Below are positions 18,220 to 31,443 of a stretch of DNA of 64,000 nt, in pieces; position 1 is the stretch's first letter, and each line of letters starts with the position of its first letter. The notes under the pieces were generated by a model that was given only the letters and a program-made list of their open reading frames with translations, searched no databases and was not told the origin of the DNA. This DNA is from Myxococcales bacterium (GTDB lineage: Bacteria > Myxococcota > Polyangia > Nannocystales > Nannocystaceae). The position numbers were made by a program, and so were the translations under genes. Location: NCBI GenBank assembly GCA_016793465.1, contig JAEUJW010000081.1, positions 124,001 to 188,000 of the forward strand, written 5' to 3'.

Positions 18220-18614
18220 CGGGCGTCCAGGTGGTCCGCGCGGCGTTCGTCGGGCTGCTCGGCTTGCGACCCGGCGACACCCGGGCCTACAATCACCTGG
18301 TCTTTCGCTCGCTCGGCCCGCGGGCCATCCGCGCCATCCTCGAGGACATCATGCAAGAGACGCTACAGGATCACGAAGAGGACGCCTTCGCCGGCTGGAA
18401 CGAGTTCATCGCGCCGTACCTCGCGGAGGCCAGGGCGCACTCGGCGATCGAGACCCGCGTCGACCTGCTGCTGCGCCTGATCGCGGCCCGCGGCCTGCCG
18501 GTCGACGAGGGGCTGCGCGTGCGCGTGCGGGCCTGCGAGGACGCGGCCCGGCTCGACGCGTGGCTGCTCCGCGTGGTCACGGCGCCGACGGTCGACGAGA
18601 TCTTCGCCGACTGA
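18216..18614 (+). CDS. Hypothetical protein with DUF4351-like C-terminus
   Basis: A 132-aa protein from a GTG that overlaps the stop of the membrane protein before it. The second half (RVDLLLRLIAARGLPVDEGL, then LDAWLLRVVTAPTVDEIF) resembles the C-terminal helical segment found in Rpn/PD-(D/E)XK-type and DUF4351 proteins, but the nuclease domain itself is absent. It may be a remnant of such a protein or a stand-alone helical adapter. The start is set only by the coupling. Confidence 0.55.
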   Translation: MTGVQVVRAAFVGLLGLRPGDTRAYNHLVFRSLGPRAIRAILEDIMQETLQDHEEDAFAGWNEFIAPYLAEARAHSAIETRVDLLLRLIAARGLPVDEGLRVRVRACEDAARLDAWLLRVVTAPTVDEIFAD

Positions 18615-18620
18615 TCGCGC

Positions 18621-19037
18621 TCACGCGCCGGCGGTGAGCCGCGCGGCCAGCTTCCTGGTGGCGACGTGCAGGTAGGCGTCGCGGAGCATGGCGGCGACCA
18701 TGTCCCAGTCCGGCCGGGTGTCGAGCACGACGGCGACCCAGCCGTGCACGCCGACGTAGGGCGGGCGGAAGAACCGCGCGGGGTCGGCCTCGATCAGCGC
18801 CTCCTGGGCGCCGATCGGCTGGGGCAGCCAGACCGCGAGGTGCTCGGAGCCGTGGTGATGGTTGTCGAGCATGGCGAACACCTTGCCCTTGCCGGCGAAC
18901 CACGTGGGCTCGCCGTGCGAGACGCGCTCGTCGGCCTCGGGGAGGGCGAGGCAGAGCTTCCTCAGGCGTTCGACGAGGCGGGCGTCGGCGGCGGAGAGCG
19001 GGCGGATCGGGTGCGTGGAGGTTCGCGCCGTCGGCAT
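18621..19037 (-). CDS. MmcQ/YjbR-family protein
   Basis: A 138-aa protein of the YjbR fold. Typical features are LCLALPEADERVSHGEPTWF near residue 30, then FAMLDNHHHG, AVWLP, DPARFFRPPYVGVHGWVAV and a C-terminal LRDAYLHVATRKLA helix. Members are small cytoplasmic proteins with a CyaY-like/double-wing fold; their role is unclear. It converges on the hypothetical gene at 18216-18614 with 6 bp between stops. Confidence 0.86.
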   Translation of the reverse strand: MPTARTSTHPIRPLSAADARLVERLRKLCLALPEADERVSHGEPTWFAGKGKVFAMLDNHHHGSEHLAVWLPQPIGAQEALIEADPARFFRPPYVGVHGWVAVVLDTRPDWDMVAAMLRDAYLHVATRKLAARLTAGA

Positions 19038-19279
19038 GATCGGCGGTCATGCCCGGACCGGCGCGGCGTGTCAACGGGCCGAGCGGGACGGAGCGGGTCG
19101 TCCGCGACGTGGGCTGCGGCTGAGTTTGCGGGCGCTTGGTCGGTCGCGCGGCTGGTGCCGCACGCGGTGCTCGTCGAGCACGAGGGGGCGCCGCGCGGGC
19201 TGTTCGCCGCCGCGGTCGAGCGCCTCGACGAGGAGCTGCGGCGGTCGCTCGGCCGAGTCGTGACGGCGCCTCCGCGGTA

Positions 19280-20467
19280 TCACGGGAGGAGGCCGCGGAG
19301 GTGGGCGTGGGCGCCCTCGAGGGTGCGGAGCTCGCCCTTCCAGGCGAACAACTTGGGGGCGACCAGGGTGATGGCGGCGGCGAGGACGACACACGGGCGG
19401 AGGTGATGGCGGTCGTGCTCGCGGGCGTGCGGGAGGGCGTGGATCAGGAAGTATACGGGGACCGGCCAGGCGAGCAGGGCGAACACGCGGGTGGTGTCCT
19501 CGGCGAGGAATGCGGCGGCGAGGGCGAGCAGCTGGCTGGCGACGAGGGCGGGGAGGATCCGCGGGTGCCGCGGGCGGAGCGCGCGGACGAGGGCCGGGAA
19601 CCACAGGACGTGGGCGAAGTGCAGGGTGTAGAGGGCGGGCCAGCCGGGGGCGGTCCAGTAGTGCAGGAGGGTGGGGAGGTCGTGGGCGGCGGCGGCGGCG
19701 AAGCGGTCGCGGGCGAGGTGCACGCCGGCGAGCCACAGGGTGAGCTTGCAGGTGAGGGCGCCGAACGCGAGGCCGAGGGCGAGCGGGACGAGGCGCGGGG
19801 AGGTCGGCGCGGAGGTGGGGTCGCGGTGCGGTGAGGGGGGCGCGGTGAGGTCGAGGTCGATGGCGCTGTTCGGCGAGGGCGGCGTGGTGAGGTCGGGGGC
19901 GGCGTGGCGAGGTGCGGTGGGGTCGTCGGGGGTGGCGAGGGCGTGCCTGGCGAGCACGACGGACAGGGCGACGGCGACGGCCATCGGCAGGTTGGTCCAG
20001 GCGGCGAGGGCGGCGAGCAGGGCGAGCAGGGCTGGGCTGTCGGTGACGAGCAGGAGGACGGTGAGGAGGAACAGCAGGGCGTCGGGGTGGCAGGTCCAGG
20101 CGTGGACGATCATCGCCGCGGGGTGGGTGAGCACGACCAGCCAGACCAGCAGCGTGGACGCGGGCGGGAGGCGGCGGGTGACGCGGGCGAGCAGCGCGGC
20201 GAGGCCGAGCCACCAGGACGCGAGCACGAACAGGCGGAACGGCTCGATCGACCGCGTGACACCCGCGAGGTGGGCGAGGCCGACGTGCAGCAGCGACTCG
20301 CGGTAGTAGGGCGCGGCGTCGGCGGGGGCGAGCGGGGCGCGGGCATTTTTGAAATAGAACGAGCCGCCGGAGCCGAGGCCGTACAGGGCGAGGCCGAGGG
20401 GGATCGCGGCGAGCACGAGGGCCGCGACGAGCAGCACACGTCGGGGAGATCCGGCGGCGCCTCGCAT
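19280..20467 (-). CDS. Multi-pass membrane protein, unknown
   Basis: A 395-aa integral membrane protein with eight to ten hydrophobic segments. It starts MRGAAGSPRRVLLVAALVL. A polar low-complexity insertion (repeated 'DLTTPPSP', about residues 175-225) splits the two halves of the membrane region. The early periplasmic loop (NARAPLAPADAAPYYRESLL) and a late charged cytoplasmic end suggest a GT-C-like or mannosyltransferase-like topology, but I see no catalytic DxD, so the family stays open. The 242 bp beyond its stop hold no convincing gene. A tandem repeat lies just upstream of its start. Confidence 0.62.
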   Translation of the reverse strand: MRGAAGSPRRVLLVAALVLAAIPLGLALYGLGSGGSFYFKNARAPLAPADAAPYYRESLLHVGLAHLAGVTRSIEPFRLFVLASWWLGLAALLARVTRRLPPASTLLVWLVVLTHPAAMIVHAWTCHPDALLFLLTVLLLVTDSPALLALLAALAAWTNLPMAVAVALSVVLARHALATPDDPTAPRHAAPDLTTPPSPNSAIDLDLTAPPSPHRDPTSAPTSPRLVPLALGLAFGALTCKLTLWLAGVHLARDRFAAAAAHDLPTLLHYWTAPGWPALYTLHFAHVLWFPALVRALRPRHPRILPALVASQLLALAAAFLAEDTTRVFALLAWPVPVYFLIHALPHAREHDRHHLRPCVVLAAAITLVAPKLFAWKGELRTLEGAHAHLRGLLP

Positions 20468-20502
20468 GGCGGCAGGGTATCAGCGCGGTGGCGGGGCGGA
20501 GG

Positions 20503-20624
20503 GGTTGCGTCGGGCCTGAGCGGTGGTTGCGTCGGGTCGGGGCGGTGGGCTGTGTCGGGCCGGGGCGGTGGGCTGTGTCGGGCCTGGGCGGAGGGGTTGT
20601 GTCGGGCCTGGGCGGGGGATTGGT
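20503..20624. repeat. Intergenic 22-24-bp tandem repeat, about five units
   Basis: Five imperfect units of the form KTGYGTCGGGCCKGGGCGG, with GTCGGG at 20509, 20531, 20554, 20577 and 20601. They occupy most of the 181-bp gap between a kinase stop and a membrane-protein start, both on the minus strand. The spacing is close to two DNA helical turns. It may be a simple minisatellite or a multi-site control region. Confidence 0.7.
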
Positions 20625-20648
20625 TTGCGAGGGGGTCGGGGCCGGGGG

Positions 20649-23600
20649 TCATTTGGGCCGGGCGCGCTTCGCCTGTTCGACGGCGGTGCGGGCGGCGGTC
20701 TGGTCGTCGGGGTCCTCGCAGGCGGCCACGGCCTGTTCGAACCACGGGACGGCGGCGGCGGGCTGGTGGCGGTCGAGGGCGAGGCGGCCGAGGCCGAGCA
20801 GGGTGGTGCAGCCGGCGGACTTGTCGGGGAGGGCGGACTGGATGGCGAGGGCGCGCTCGTAGAGGGTCTGGGCGCCGGCGAGGTCGCGCTGCAGGCGGCG
20901 GGCGTCGGCGGCGACGCGGAGGGCCTGGGCGGTCAGGCCGTCGCCGTCGGCGGCGCCGCGCTCCAGCGTGGGGAGGGCCTGGTCGACGAGGGCGCGGGCG
21001 GGGGCGGCGTCGCCGCGGCGCAGCAGGATGTCGGCGAGCACGACGCGGGCCTCGGCGAGCTCGCGGCTGTCGGGGTCGAGGCGCCGCTCGCGGATGGCGA
21101 GCACGCGTTCGAACCGGGCCTGGGCGGTCGCCAGGTCGCCGCGCGCGCGGGCGATGTTGGCGAGGTTATAGACGGTGAAGGCGACCTCGGGGTGGTCGGG
21201 GCCCTGGAGCTTCTCGCGGACGGCGAGGGCCCGCTCGGCCAGCGCCTCGGCGTCGTCGGTGGCGTCCTGGCGCAGGCGGATGGCGGACAGGTTGCTGAGC
21301 GCCTCGGCGACCAGCGGGTGCTCGGGGCCGTAGACGGCCTCGCGGATCTCGAGGCCGCGCTCGGTGAGCGCGCGGGCCCGGTCGAGGTCGCGGCGCTCGA
21401 GGGCGATGATCGCGAGGTTCAATAATGACAGCGCGACCTCGGCGTGGCCCGGGCCGTAGGCCTGCTCGCGGATGGCGAGCGCGCGCTCGTGCAGGGGCAG
21501 GGCCTCGTCGAGGCGTTCGCGGCGCATGAGGGCGCCGCCGAGGTTGTTGAGGACCTGCGCGACCGACGGGTGGTCGACGCCGTAGGCCTGCTCGAGCACG
21601 GCGAGGGCGCGGCGCATGAGCTCGAGGGCGCGGTCGGAGGTGCCGCGCGCCTCGAGCACGTTGGCGAGGTTGCCGACGGCGAGGCCGACGTCGGGGTGCT
21701 CGGGGCCGAGGACTCGCTCGCGGGTGGCGACGACGCGCTCGTAGAGCGCCTGGGCGGCGTCGAAGTCGCCCTGGTCCTTGTGGCTGACGGCGAGGGCGTT
21801 GTCGAGGCGGGCGCCGAGCAGGTCGTCCTGCTTGCCGAGGCGGCGCACGAGCAGGGTGGCGGCGTGCGACCACTGGATCGCGGCGTCGAACCTCATGCGG
21901 GTGTGGCCGGCGAAGTAGACCAGCTGGATGGCGGCGGCGGCGGCGACCTCGTCGGCGCCGAGGGCCCCGGCGTCGACGTAGGTGCGCACGAGCGTGTGCT
22001 CGGCGAGGTCGAGCTTGCCGCGCTTCTCGGCCAGCTCGCCGACGCGCAGGCGCACGCGCACGGTCAGCGGGTCGTGGCCGAGGGCCTCGGCGCGGGCGAG
22101 CAGGCCCTCGGCGACGGTCAGGCCGTCCTGGGTGCGGCCGGTGGCGCTGAGGCCCTGCACGCGCAGGACCTCGCGGCGCAGGTCGGTGACGGCGGCCCGC
22201 AGCGCGGGGTCGTCGGGCAGCGGGGGCAGGCGCTCGAGCGCGGCGCGGTCGGTGCATGACGACGGCGGGGTCAGGTTGGCGACGGCGGGCACGGCCCGCT
22301 GGACCGCGTCGGCGCCGCCCTCGTCGAGGACCGCGAGCAGGGCGGCGAACTCGTCGCGGCGCTCGTCGAGGCAGGCGACGGCGCCGGCGTGGAGCGCGGG
22401 GCTGCGGGTGCGATCGACGGTGGCCTCGCGGCAGACCTCGGCGCGGGTGGTCGACCAGGCCGCGGCCCAGGTGTCGAGCCAGGGGGTGACCTTGGCCGCG
22501 GTGGTGGCGGCGTAGCCGAGGTTGGTGGCGGTCATGGCGGCGGTCAGGCGGGCCTGGGCCTGGTCGTTCCACAGCGCGGAGATCTCCGCGCCGGCGGCGT
22601 CGCAGGCGGCGAGCCGCTGCGTGCGCTTCCAGTAGAGCGTGAGCGGCACGGCGGCGATCGCGAGGGCCACGGCGGCGGCGATCAGGGCGACGCGCTGGCG
22701 CCGCTTGCGGAGCTCGCCGGCCTGCAGCGCGGCCAGCAGGTCGTGCATGCCGGGGAAGCGGCGGGCGGGCTCGGTCTGCAGGCCGCGCGCGAGGGTGCGG
22801 CGCAGCCACGCGGGCACCCGGGTGTCGCGCGGCGGGGCCCGCAGCTCGCCGGCGAGCACGGCGACGGCGAGGTTGGTGGCGGTGTCGCCGGTGAACGGGC
22901 GCGCGCCGTAGAGGGCCTCCCACAGGGTCACGCAGAACGAGAACTGGTCGGCGCGGGCGTCGGCGAGGTCGCCGCGCCACTGCTCGGGGGCCATGTACGC
23001 GGGCGTGCCCATGACGGCGCCGATCTGGGTGACCGGGAGGGCCATCAGCGAGTGCGAGGCGGCCGAGGCCGGGGCGGGCTCGGGGTCGAAGTTGCCGGCG
23101 GCGCGGGCGAGGCCGAAGTCCATGACGCGCACGCGGCCGTCGCGGCCGATCATGATGTTGTCGGGCTTCAGGTCGCGGTGGACCAGGCCGGCGGCGTGGG
23201 CGGCGACCAGGCCCTCGCCGACGCGGCGCATGACCTCGAGCACCGCGGGCCAGCGCGGGCGCCTGGCGCCGATCCAGTCGCCGAGGGTCACGCCGTCGAC
23301 GTACTCCATCGCCAGCCACACGCGGTCGCCGATGGTGCCGACGTCGTGGATGGTGACGACGTGCGGGTGGCTGAGCCTGGCCAGCGCCTGGGCCTCGCGC
23401 AGCAGGCGGGTGCGGCCGAGGCTGGCGGCGGTGCCGAGGCCGACGGCGGCGCGCAGCAGCTTGAGGGCGACCTTGCGGTCGAGCTCGGGGTCGTAGGCGG
23501 CGTAGACGACGCCCATGCCGCCGGCGCCGAGGCGCGAGAGGATGACGTAGCGGCCGACGACGGTGCCGCGCTCGATCTCCTCGTCCGCGTCGAGGATCGA

Positions 23601-23771
23601 GGGCTGGGCCGGCACGTCGGTGTCGGCGGCGAGGGTCGCGTCGGTGCGGGCGAGGCGGCTGCGGGTCATGGGGTCGCCCGCGCCGAACTGCGTCGGAAGC
23701 TCGCCGATCTCGGCGGCCTGCGTGACGTCGATGCTGCCGCCGGCCGCCTTGCGCTCCTCTACACGCGCCAC
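20649..23771 (-). CDS. Membrane Ser/Thr protein kinase with C-terminal TPR array
   Basis: A 1040-aa Hanks-type kinase. The kinase domain spans about 74-345: P-loop GAGGMG, Lys in VALKLL, HRDLKPDN, DFGLAR and YMAPEQ are all intact, so it should be active. One TM helix follows (about 380-400, RVALIAAAVALAIAAVPLTL). The outer part holds a Cys-containing region and then at least eight kinesin-light-chain-like TPRs (units such as ERVLGPEHPDVGLAVGNLAN), ending in KRARPK. The GTG at 23771 is taken as start; upstream text is Arg-rich. This kinase-TM-TPR layout is common in Nannocystineae. The TPRs probably bind partners on the far side of the membrane. Confidence 0.93.
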   Translation of the reverse strand: MARVEERKAAGGSIDVTQAAEIGELPTQFGAGDPMTRSRLARTDATLAADTDVPAQPSILDADEEIERGTVVGRYVILSRLGAGGMGVVYAAYDPELDRKVALKLLRAAVGLGTAASLGRTRLLREAQALARLSHPHVVTIHDVGTIGDRVWLAMEYVDGVTLGDWIGARRPRWPAVLEVMRRVGEGLVAAHAAGLVHRDLKPDNIMIGRDGRVRVMDFGLARAAGNFDPEPAPASAASHSLMALPVTQIGAVMGTPAYMAPEQWRGDLADARADQFSFCVTLWEALYGARPFTGDTATNLAVAVLAGELRAPPRDTRVPAWLRRTLARGLQTEPARRFPGMHDLLAALQAGELRKRRQRVALIAAAVALAIAAVPLTLYWKRTQRLAACDAAGAEISALWNDQAQARLTAAMTATNLGYAATTAAKVTPWLDTWAAAWSTTRAEVCREATVDRTRSPALHAGAVACLDERRDEFAALLAVLDEGGADAVQRAVPAVANLTPPSSCTDRAALERLPPLPDDPALRAAVTDLRREVLRVQGLSATGRTQDGLTVAEGLLARAEALGHDPLTVRVRLRVGELAEKRGKLDLAEHTLVRTYVDAGALGADEVAAAAAIQLVYFAGHTRMRFDAAIQWSHAATLLVRRLGKQDDLLGARLDNALAVSHKDQGDFDAAQALYERVVATRERVLGPEHPDVGLAVGNLANVLEARGTSDRALELMRRALAVLEQAYGVDHPSVAQVLNNLGGALMRRERLDEALPLHERALAIREQAYGPGHAEVALSLLNLAIIALERRDLDRARALTERGLEIREAVYGPEHPLVAEALSNLSAIRLRQDATDDAEALAERALAVREKLQGPDHPEVAFTVYNLANIARARGDLATAQARFERVLAIRERRLDPDSRELAEARVVLADILLRRGDAAPARALVDQALPTLERGAADGDGLTAQALRVAADARRLQRDLAGAQTLYERALAIQSALPDKSAGCTTLLGLGRLALDRHQPAAAVPWFEQAVAACEDPDDQTAARTAVEQAKRARPK

Positions 23772-24005
23772 GCGGGCATGATGCCACGGCCGCGTGGCGG
23801 GGCTCTGTGATCGCGGCCGGCGCCGACCTCGCGGATGCGCAGGGGCGCGCGTGACCGCGGGTCCGGAGGCTCGTCGACGCGACGTCACGCGTCGGCGGCG
23901 AGCGGGCGGGCCGTCGGCGGGCGAGGCCGCGGACGGCGAAGGGCGAGGTCGCGGCCGCGGGTCAGGCGGCGCGGGCCTCGCCCGGGGGTCGTCGGGGCTG
24001 CGCTG

Positions 24006-24329
24006 TCAGATCCCGAACGTGCACTGCAGGCCGGCGCCGATGGTGCAGCCGGCGAACTCGTCGCACGAGTTGGCGGCGCAGCTGTCGAGGTCGTCGAGGG
24101 CCTGCTCCTGCTCGTCGGCCATGCAGTCGTCGAGCTTGTCCTTGCAGTCGGACTCGCACTCGTCGGTGTCGACGTCGCTGTCACACTCGTTGGCCTTGGC
24201 GCAGTAGTCGGCGCAGGTGGTGGTGGTGCGCAGCGGGCCGGTGCCGTCGCTGCAGCCGATCGCCAGGCCGCAGACGAGGCCGAGCGCGCCCATGAGGTGG
24301 ATCCGCTTGATCGAAAAGGAGGTTCGCAT
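24006..24329 (-). CDS. Small Cys-rich lipoprotein
   Basis: A 107-aa lipoprotein. The signal (MRTSFSIKRIHLMGALGLVC) continues to a lipobox LAIGC. The mature part is acidic and has ten Cys after the lipid Cys (TCADYCAKANEC, DECESDC, DDC, DSC, NSC, AGC, QC), suggesting five disulfides. GGAG lies just upstream of the ATG. It precedes nothing obvious; the 234-bp space after its stop, up to the start of the kinase at 23771, shows no gene. Function unknown. Confidence 0.75.
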   Translation of the reverse strand: MRTSFSIKRIHLMGALGLVCGLAIGCSDGTGPLRTTTTCADYCAKANECDSDVDTDECESDCKDKLDDCMADEQEQALDDLDSCAANSCDEFAGCTIGAGLQCTFGI

Positions 24330-24428
24330 CGGCAAGAGGTATGGCGCGGGTCGGCGGGTCTTCAACCCGCGAGCGCGCGAACATCCTGCGGTGACGTGAC
24401 CGCGGGTCAGGTCGATCGTGTCGCGCGC

Positions 24429-24468
24429 ATGTCCCGAAGGACAGGGCGCCCCGCGGACGGGGCGCCCT
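24429..24468. terminator. Palindrome plus strong hairpin after the metalloprotease
   Basis: AGGGCGCCCCG (24443-24453) and CGGGGCGCCCT (24458-24468) form a perfect 11-bp stem with a 4-nt loop, 22 bases after the protease stop on the minus strand. No T-run follows. It overlaps a copy of the dispersed palindrome (ATGTCC-CGAA-GGACAG, 24429-24444). Confidence 0.6.
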
Positions 24469-24489
24469 GGCGGTGTGGGCGCGTCGCGC

Positions 24490-27400
24490 TCAGCGCCGGC
24501 GGCGGCGCAGGGCGAGCAGGGCGAGGCCGGCGAGCGCGAGGCCCGGGGCGCCGCGGGATTGTTGCGCGCAGCCGCAGCCCTCGTCGTCGACGCCGCCGGC
24601 GGTGTCGCTGCCGGAGCCGGTGTCGTCGCCGGAGCTGCTGTCGGCGCCGCCGGTCGGGACGTCGCCGGAGTCGGTGGGGCCGCAGCCGGGGCCGACGCCG
24701 TCGGAGCAGGTGTCGCCGCCGGTGTCGCCGGGGCCGCCGCCGGAGCCCTCGTCGGTGCCGGCGTCGTCGTTGGTGGCGCCGCCGGTGTCGTCACCGCCGG
24801 TGGTCGCCGCGGCCTCGTCCTGGCACGCGGCCGAGCAGCCGTCGCCGTCGACCTTGTTGCCGTCGTCGCAGGTCTCGGGCGGCTGCACCGTGCCGTCGCC
24901 GCAGCCGGTCGGGGGCGGGGCGTCGACCACGCCGACGACGCACAGCGCGTCGAGCGTCCAGCCGCCCATGTGCAGGCCCTGGTCGCTGTCGATCTCCCAC
25001 TTCAGGGTCACGCTGTCGTTCTGCACGAACGGCGTGAGGTCGACGTCGTGGAAGCGCCACTCGCGGTCGGTGTGGTGCACGCTGGCGGCGTTCATGTCGG
25101 GCGTCATCAGGTTCTGCCAGGCGACCTGGTCGTTGGCGTAGATGGTCGCGCGGTCGTAGAAGCCGTCCTCGACGTTGAGCCAGCGGCGGTACTGCAGGCG
25201 GACCTCGCCGTAGCCGGTGGTGTCGATGGCCTGCGACTGGGCGTGGTTCCTGATCTCGGCCTGGTAAAGGCCGTTGTACTGCCCGCCGCCGAGGTCGTTG
25301 CCGTAGGCGTGGGTGCCGTCGTAGGCGGCCTGGGGGTCGCCGGACGAGACGGGGGCCATGGGCACGGCCCACATCCAGTCGTCGGCGCCCTCCATGTTGG
25401 GGCCGTCGTCGAGCGCGTGGGACCAGCCGTCGGCGGCGGGGTCGGTCTCGAAGTCGGTGCAGTAGATGTCCTCGACGGCGCCGACGAACAGCTCGTAGAA
25501 CGGGTCGGCGCGGTTCTCGGGGTACTGGATCTCGGTGGTGCCCGAGAACTTCACCGCGAGCTGGTACTGCACGACGCTGCCGGCGGGCTGGTCGGGGATG
25601 ACGGCGCTGATCTCGTCGGGGCCGACGTCCATCGGGATCACGCCGCCGGTGGCCGGGTCCTCGCGCAGGCGCCAGGTCAGCGTGGCCGACTCGATGCTGT
25701 TGTCGTTGCACTGGCCGCCGCCGCCCATGACGCTGGCGGACACCATGTAGCCGTCGAGGCTCGGCAGGGTCACGCCGGGCGCGCTGACGTCGAGGTCGAT
25801 GGCGTACAGGCCGTGGGCCGCGAACACGCTGTTGATGAGGCAGAGGTTGGGGGTGCCGTCGGCGAGGTCGCCGTTGTCGTCGTCGGCGGCGACGACCTCG
25901 TGGTACATGGTCGGGATGTCGGTGGCGCGGCGGATCGCCTCGTAGTACAGGTGGTCGGCGCGGCTGACGCCCTCGGCCATGCCGTACTGGTCGACGAGGC
26001 CCTTGCGCAGGTCCCACAGCGCGCCGCCGATGATGAGGCCGGTCATGTGGGTGTCGCCCGAGATGTCGTCGGGCCAGAACCACTCGTCGCCGGCCGGGTC
26101 GAGGTCCCGCAGCGGGCCGGGGTCGCCCTTGAAGAATTCGGGGGCCATCTTGTGGTCGTTGGTGACGGTGGCGGCGAGGTAGTCGCTGACGCCCTCGCTG
26201 ACCGAGCCGTCGAAGCTGCCGACGCCCATGATGATCGAGCGTTCGTGCACGCCGTGGCCGAACTCGTGGTAGATGATGTCGGCGACGCGGCCGGTGTTGT
26301 TGCACTCCTGCGAGTCGGCGAAGAAGTTGATCTGACCCTGGCTGTAGAAGGCGTTGCAGCTCTCGGGGATGTTGGCGACCGCCGGGATCTGGGCCGAGAA
26401 CCACGAGTTGGCGGGGTCGATCTCCCGCATGTAGTCCTGGACCGCGTTGGTGTGCACGAAGATGCTGACCTGGGCGTCGGTCAGCGGGTTGTTGGCCGCG
26501 TTCCAGGTGCCGCTGCCGTTGGCGGCGACGTTGAGCATGGTGGTCGCGTCCTGGCCCTGCTCGTTCTCGACGTCGCAGTGCTCGCCGTCGACGCGGGCGG
26601 TCACGGCGGCGGGGTTGTTGTTGTTCCACATGATCTGGCCGGCGGCGCTCGAGGTCGCGTTCTGGCCGTTGACGGTGAGGTTGGCCAGGTTGGCGCCGTA
26701 GTCCATGCGCGCGCCGCCGGGGCCGCGCACCGGGGCGTTGTAGTAGACCGTGCCGGTGGCGAAGCGCAGCAGCTGCTCGCGGGCCACGGGGGCGCCGGTC
26801 GCGGCGTCGACGTGCACGCGCCACTTGCCGAGCGGGCTCGACGACTCGACGAGCACGGGGATCACGGTGGCGTAGTCGACGCGGCCGGGGCGGATCAGCG
26901 GCAGCACGCGCGCGGGCTCGACGGCGGTGACGCGGGCCGACGCGGTGGTGTCGCGCTGCAGCCAGGCGAGGGCGGCCTCGCCGGCGGTGGTGGCGCTGAC
27001 GGTGACGGCGGCGGGGGCGGGCACGTCGGGGCGCGCCTCGGAGCCGATCATGAACAGGCGGTCGTTCTTGAAGCGGAAGCTGACCTGGCCGCCGTCGACC
27101 GGCAGGCCGCGGACCTGCTGTACGAAGCCCAGCGAGCGCGTGCCGCTGCCGAGGTGGTTGGACACCAGCACGAAGTCGGTGGCGCTGGCGCCGGGGGCGA
27201 GCAGGGCGATGTGCCTGGCGAGGAACTCGCGGGCGATGTGCTCGGCGCGCGCGGGCGAGGCGACGGCGCCGTCGGCGGGCACGCCGGCGCCCCAGATGCG
27301 GCGCACGACGCCGGTGTCGCGGTCCCAGGCGGCCCAGGTCTGCGGGCCCATGGCGCGCACGAGGCGGGTCCAGGCGGCGCGGTGGCGGGCCGGCACGCGG

Positions 27401-27561
27401 TGCCAGTCGAGCTCGCCGGCGAGGCGCACGGGGGCGCCGGCGGCGACCTCGACGGGCGGGCGGTTGGCGAGCGCGGCGGGGGTCTGCAGGGCCTGGGCAG
27501 GGCCGCCGACGGCCAGCACGACGGCGGCGGACAACAGAGAGAGGGCTTGCGCGAGTTTCAT
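24490..27561 (-). CDS. Secreted M36-like metalloprotease with DUF4215 repeat and MYXO-CTERM tail
   Basis: A 1023-aa exported protease. Start at 27561 gives a signal peptide (MKLAQALSLLSAAVVLAVGG). Residues 35-265 are a fungalysin/thermolysin-type propeptide. The catalytic domain has HEFGH at 432-436 and a downstream GSVSEGVSDY supplying the likely third zinc ligand (E456). A jelly-roll-like region follows, then one DUF4215 repeat (CGDGTVQPPETCDDGN), a Gly/Asp/Thr linker, and the MYXO-CTERM signal: GCGCAQQ, a hydrophobic helix (LALAGLALLAL) and RRRRR. The MYXO-CTERM tail sorts proteins to the cell surface through the Type II pathway and myxosortase cleavage. A role in digesting prey or matrix protein is inferred. 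A strong hairpin lies after the stop. Confidence 0.93.
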   Translation of the reverse strand: MKLAQALSLLSAAVVLAVGGPAQALQTPAALANRPPVEVAAGAPVRLAGELDWHRVPARHRAAWTRLVRAMGPQTWAAWDRDTGVVRRIWGAGVPADGAVASPARAEHIAREFLARHIALLAPGASATDFVLVSNHLGSGTRSLGFVQQVRGLPVDGGQVSFRFKNDRLFMIGSEARPDVPAPAAVTVSATTAGEAALAWLQRDTTASARVTAVEPARVLPLIRPGRVDYATVIPVLVESSSPLGKWRVHVDAATGAPVAREQLLRFATGTVYYNAPVRGPGGARMDYGANLANLTVNGQNATSSAAGQIMWNNNNPAAVTARVDGEHCDVENEQGQDATTMLNVAANGSGTWNAANNPLTDAQVSIFVHTNAVQDYMREIDPANSWFSAQIPAVANIPESCNAFYSQGQINFFADSQECNNTGRVADIIYHEFGHGVHERSIIMGVGSFDGSVSEGVSDYLAATVTNDHKMAPEFFKGDPGPLRDLDPAGDEWFWPDDISGDTHMTGLIIGGALWDLRKGLVDQYGMAEGVSRADHLYYEAIRRATDIPTMYHEVVAADDDNGDLADGTPNLCLINSVFAAHGLYAIDLDVSAPGVTLPSLDGYMVSASVMGGGGQCNDNSIESATLTWRLREDPATGGVIPMDVGPDEISAVIPDQPAGSVVQYQLAVKFSGTTEIQYPENRADPFYELFVGAVEDIYCTDFETDPAADGWSHALDDGPNMEGADDWMWAVPMAPVSSGDPQAAYDGTHAYGNDLGGGQYNGLYQAEIRNHAQSQAIDTTGYGEVRLQYRRWLNVEDGFYDRATIYANDQVAWQNLMTPDMNAASVHHTDREWRFHDVDLTPFVQNDSVTLKWEIDSDQGLHMGGWTLDALCVVGVVDAPPPTGCGDGTVQPPETCDDGNKVDGDGCSAACQDEAAATTGGDDTGGATNDDAGTDEGSGGGPGDTGGDTCSDGVGPGCGPTDSGDVPTGGADSSSGDDTGSGSDTAGGVDDEGCGCAQQSRGAPGLALAGLALLALRRRRR

Positions 27562-27867
27562 GGGGGGCTCCGGGGGGGACGGGACGAAAGACACGCTACT
27601 CCCGGCACACTCCAGGTCGGGGCCTTTAATTGGCTTTGGTGGGTCCGCGAGATTTGGAGGTTCACTCACTCGCGGCCGACGCGGAAACCGTCGGCGGGGG
27701 CGCTGGCGTCGCCGCGGTGCGGGTCGGGGGCGCGTGGGGACTCGGCGCGACGCGGCGATCCTCCGTCGTGGGGCGCAGCACCGCGCGGGCTGCGGCCTGC
27801 GAGCCGCGGGCGGGGTTACGCCTGTCGTGCGGACGGCGGCGGGGTGCGTGGAAGATCTGCGCGGCGG
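27562..27867. other. 306-bp gap upstream of the metalloprotease
   Basis: This gap separates the kinase stop (27868) from the protease start. An AT-rich patch around 27626-27640 (TTTAATTGGC) would suit the protease promoter, but I cannot assign boxes. The rest is GC-rich with no gene-like frame. Confidence 0.4.
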
Positions 27868-31395
<3,528 letters not shown>

Positions 31396-31443
31396 CGGCG
31401 GGCCTGAAGGGCGGCCTGTCGCCGCCAGCCTCGCTGGTCTACC

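Noticed and set aside
19136..19279. Short plus-strand text (RLVPHAVLVEHEGAPRGLF) between two minus-strand genes
   Set aside because: It looks protein-like but is too short, with no start codon or continuation; at most a remnant.
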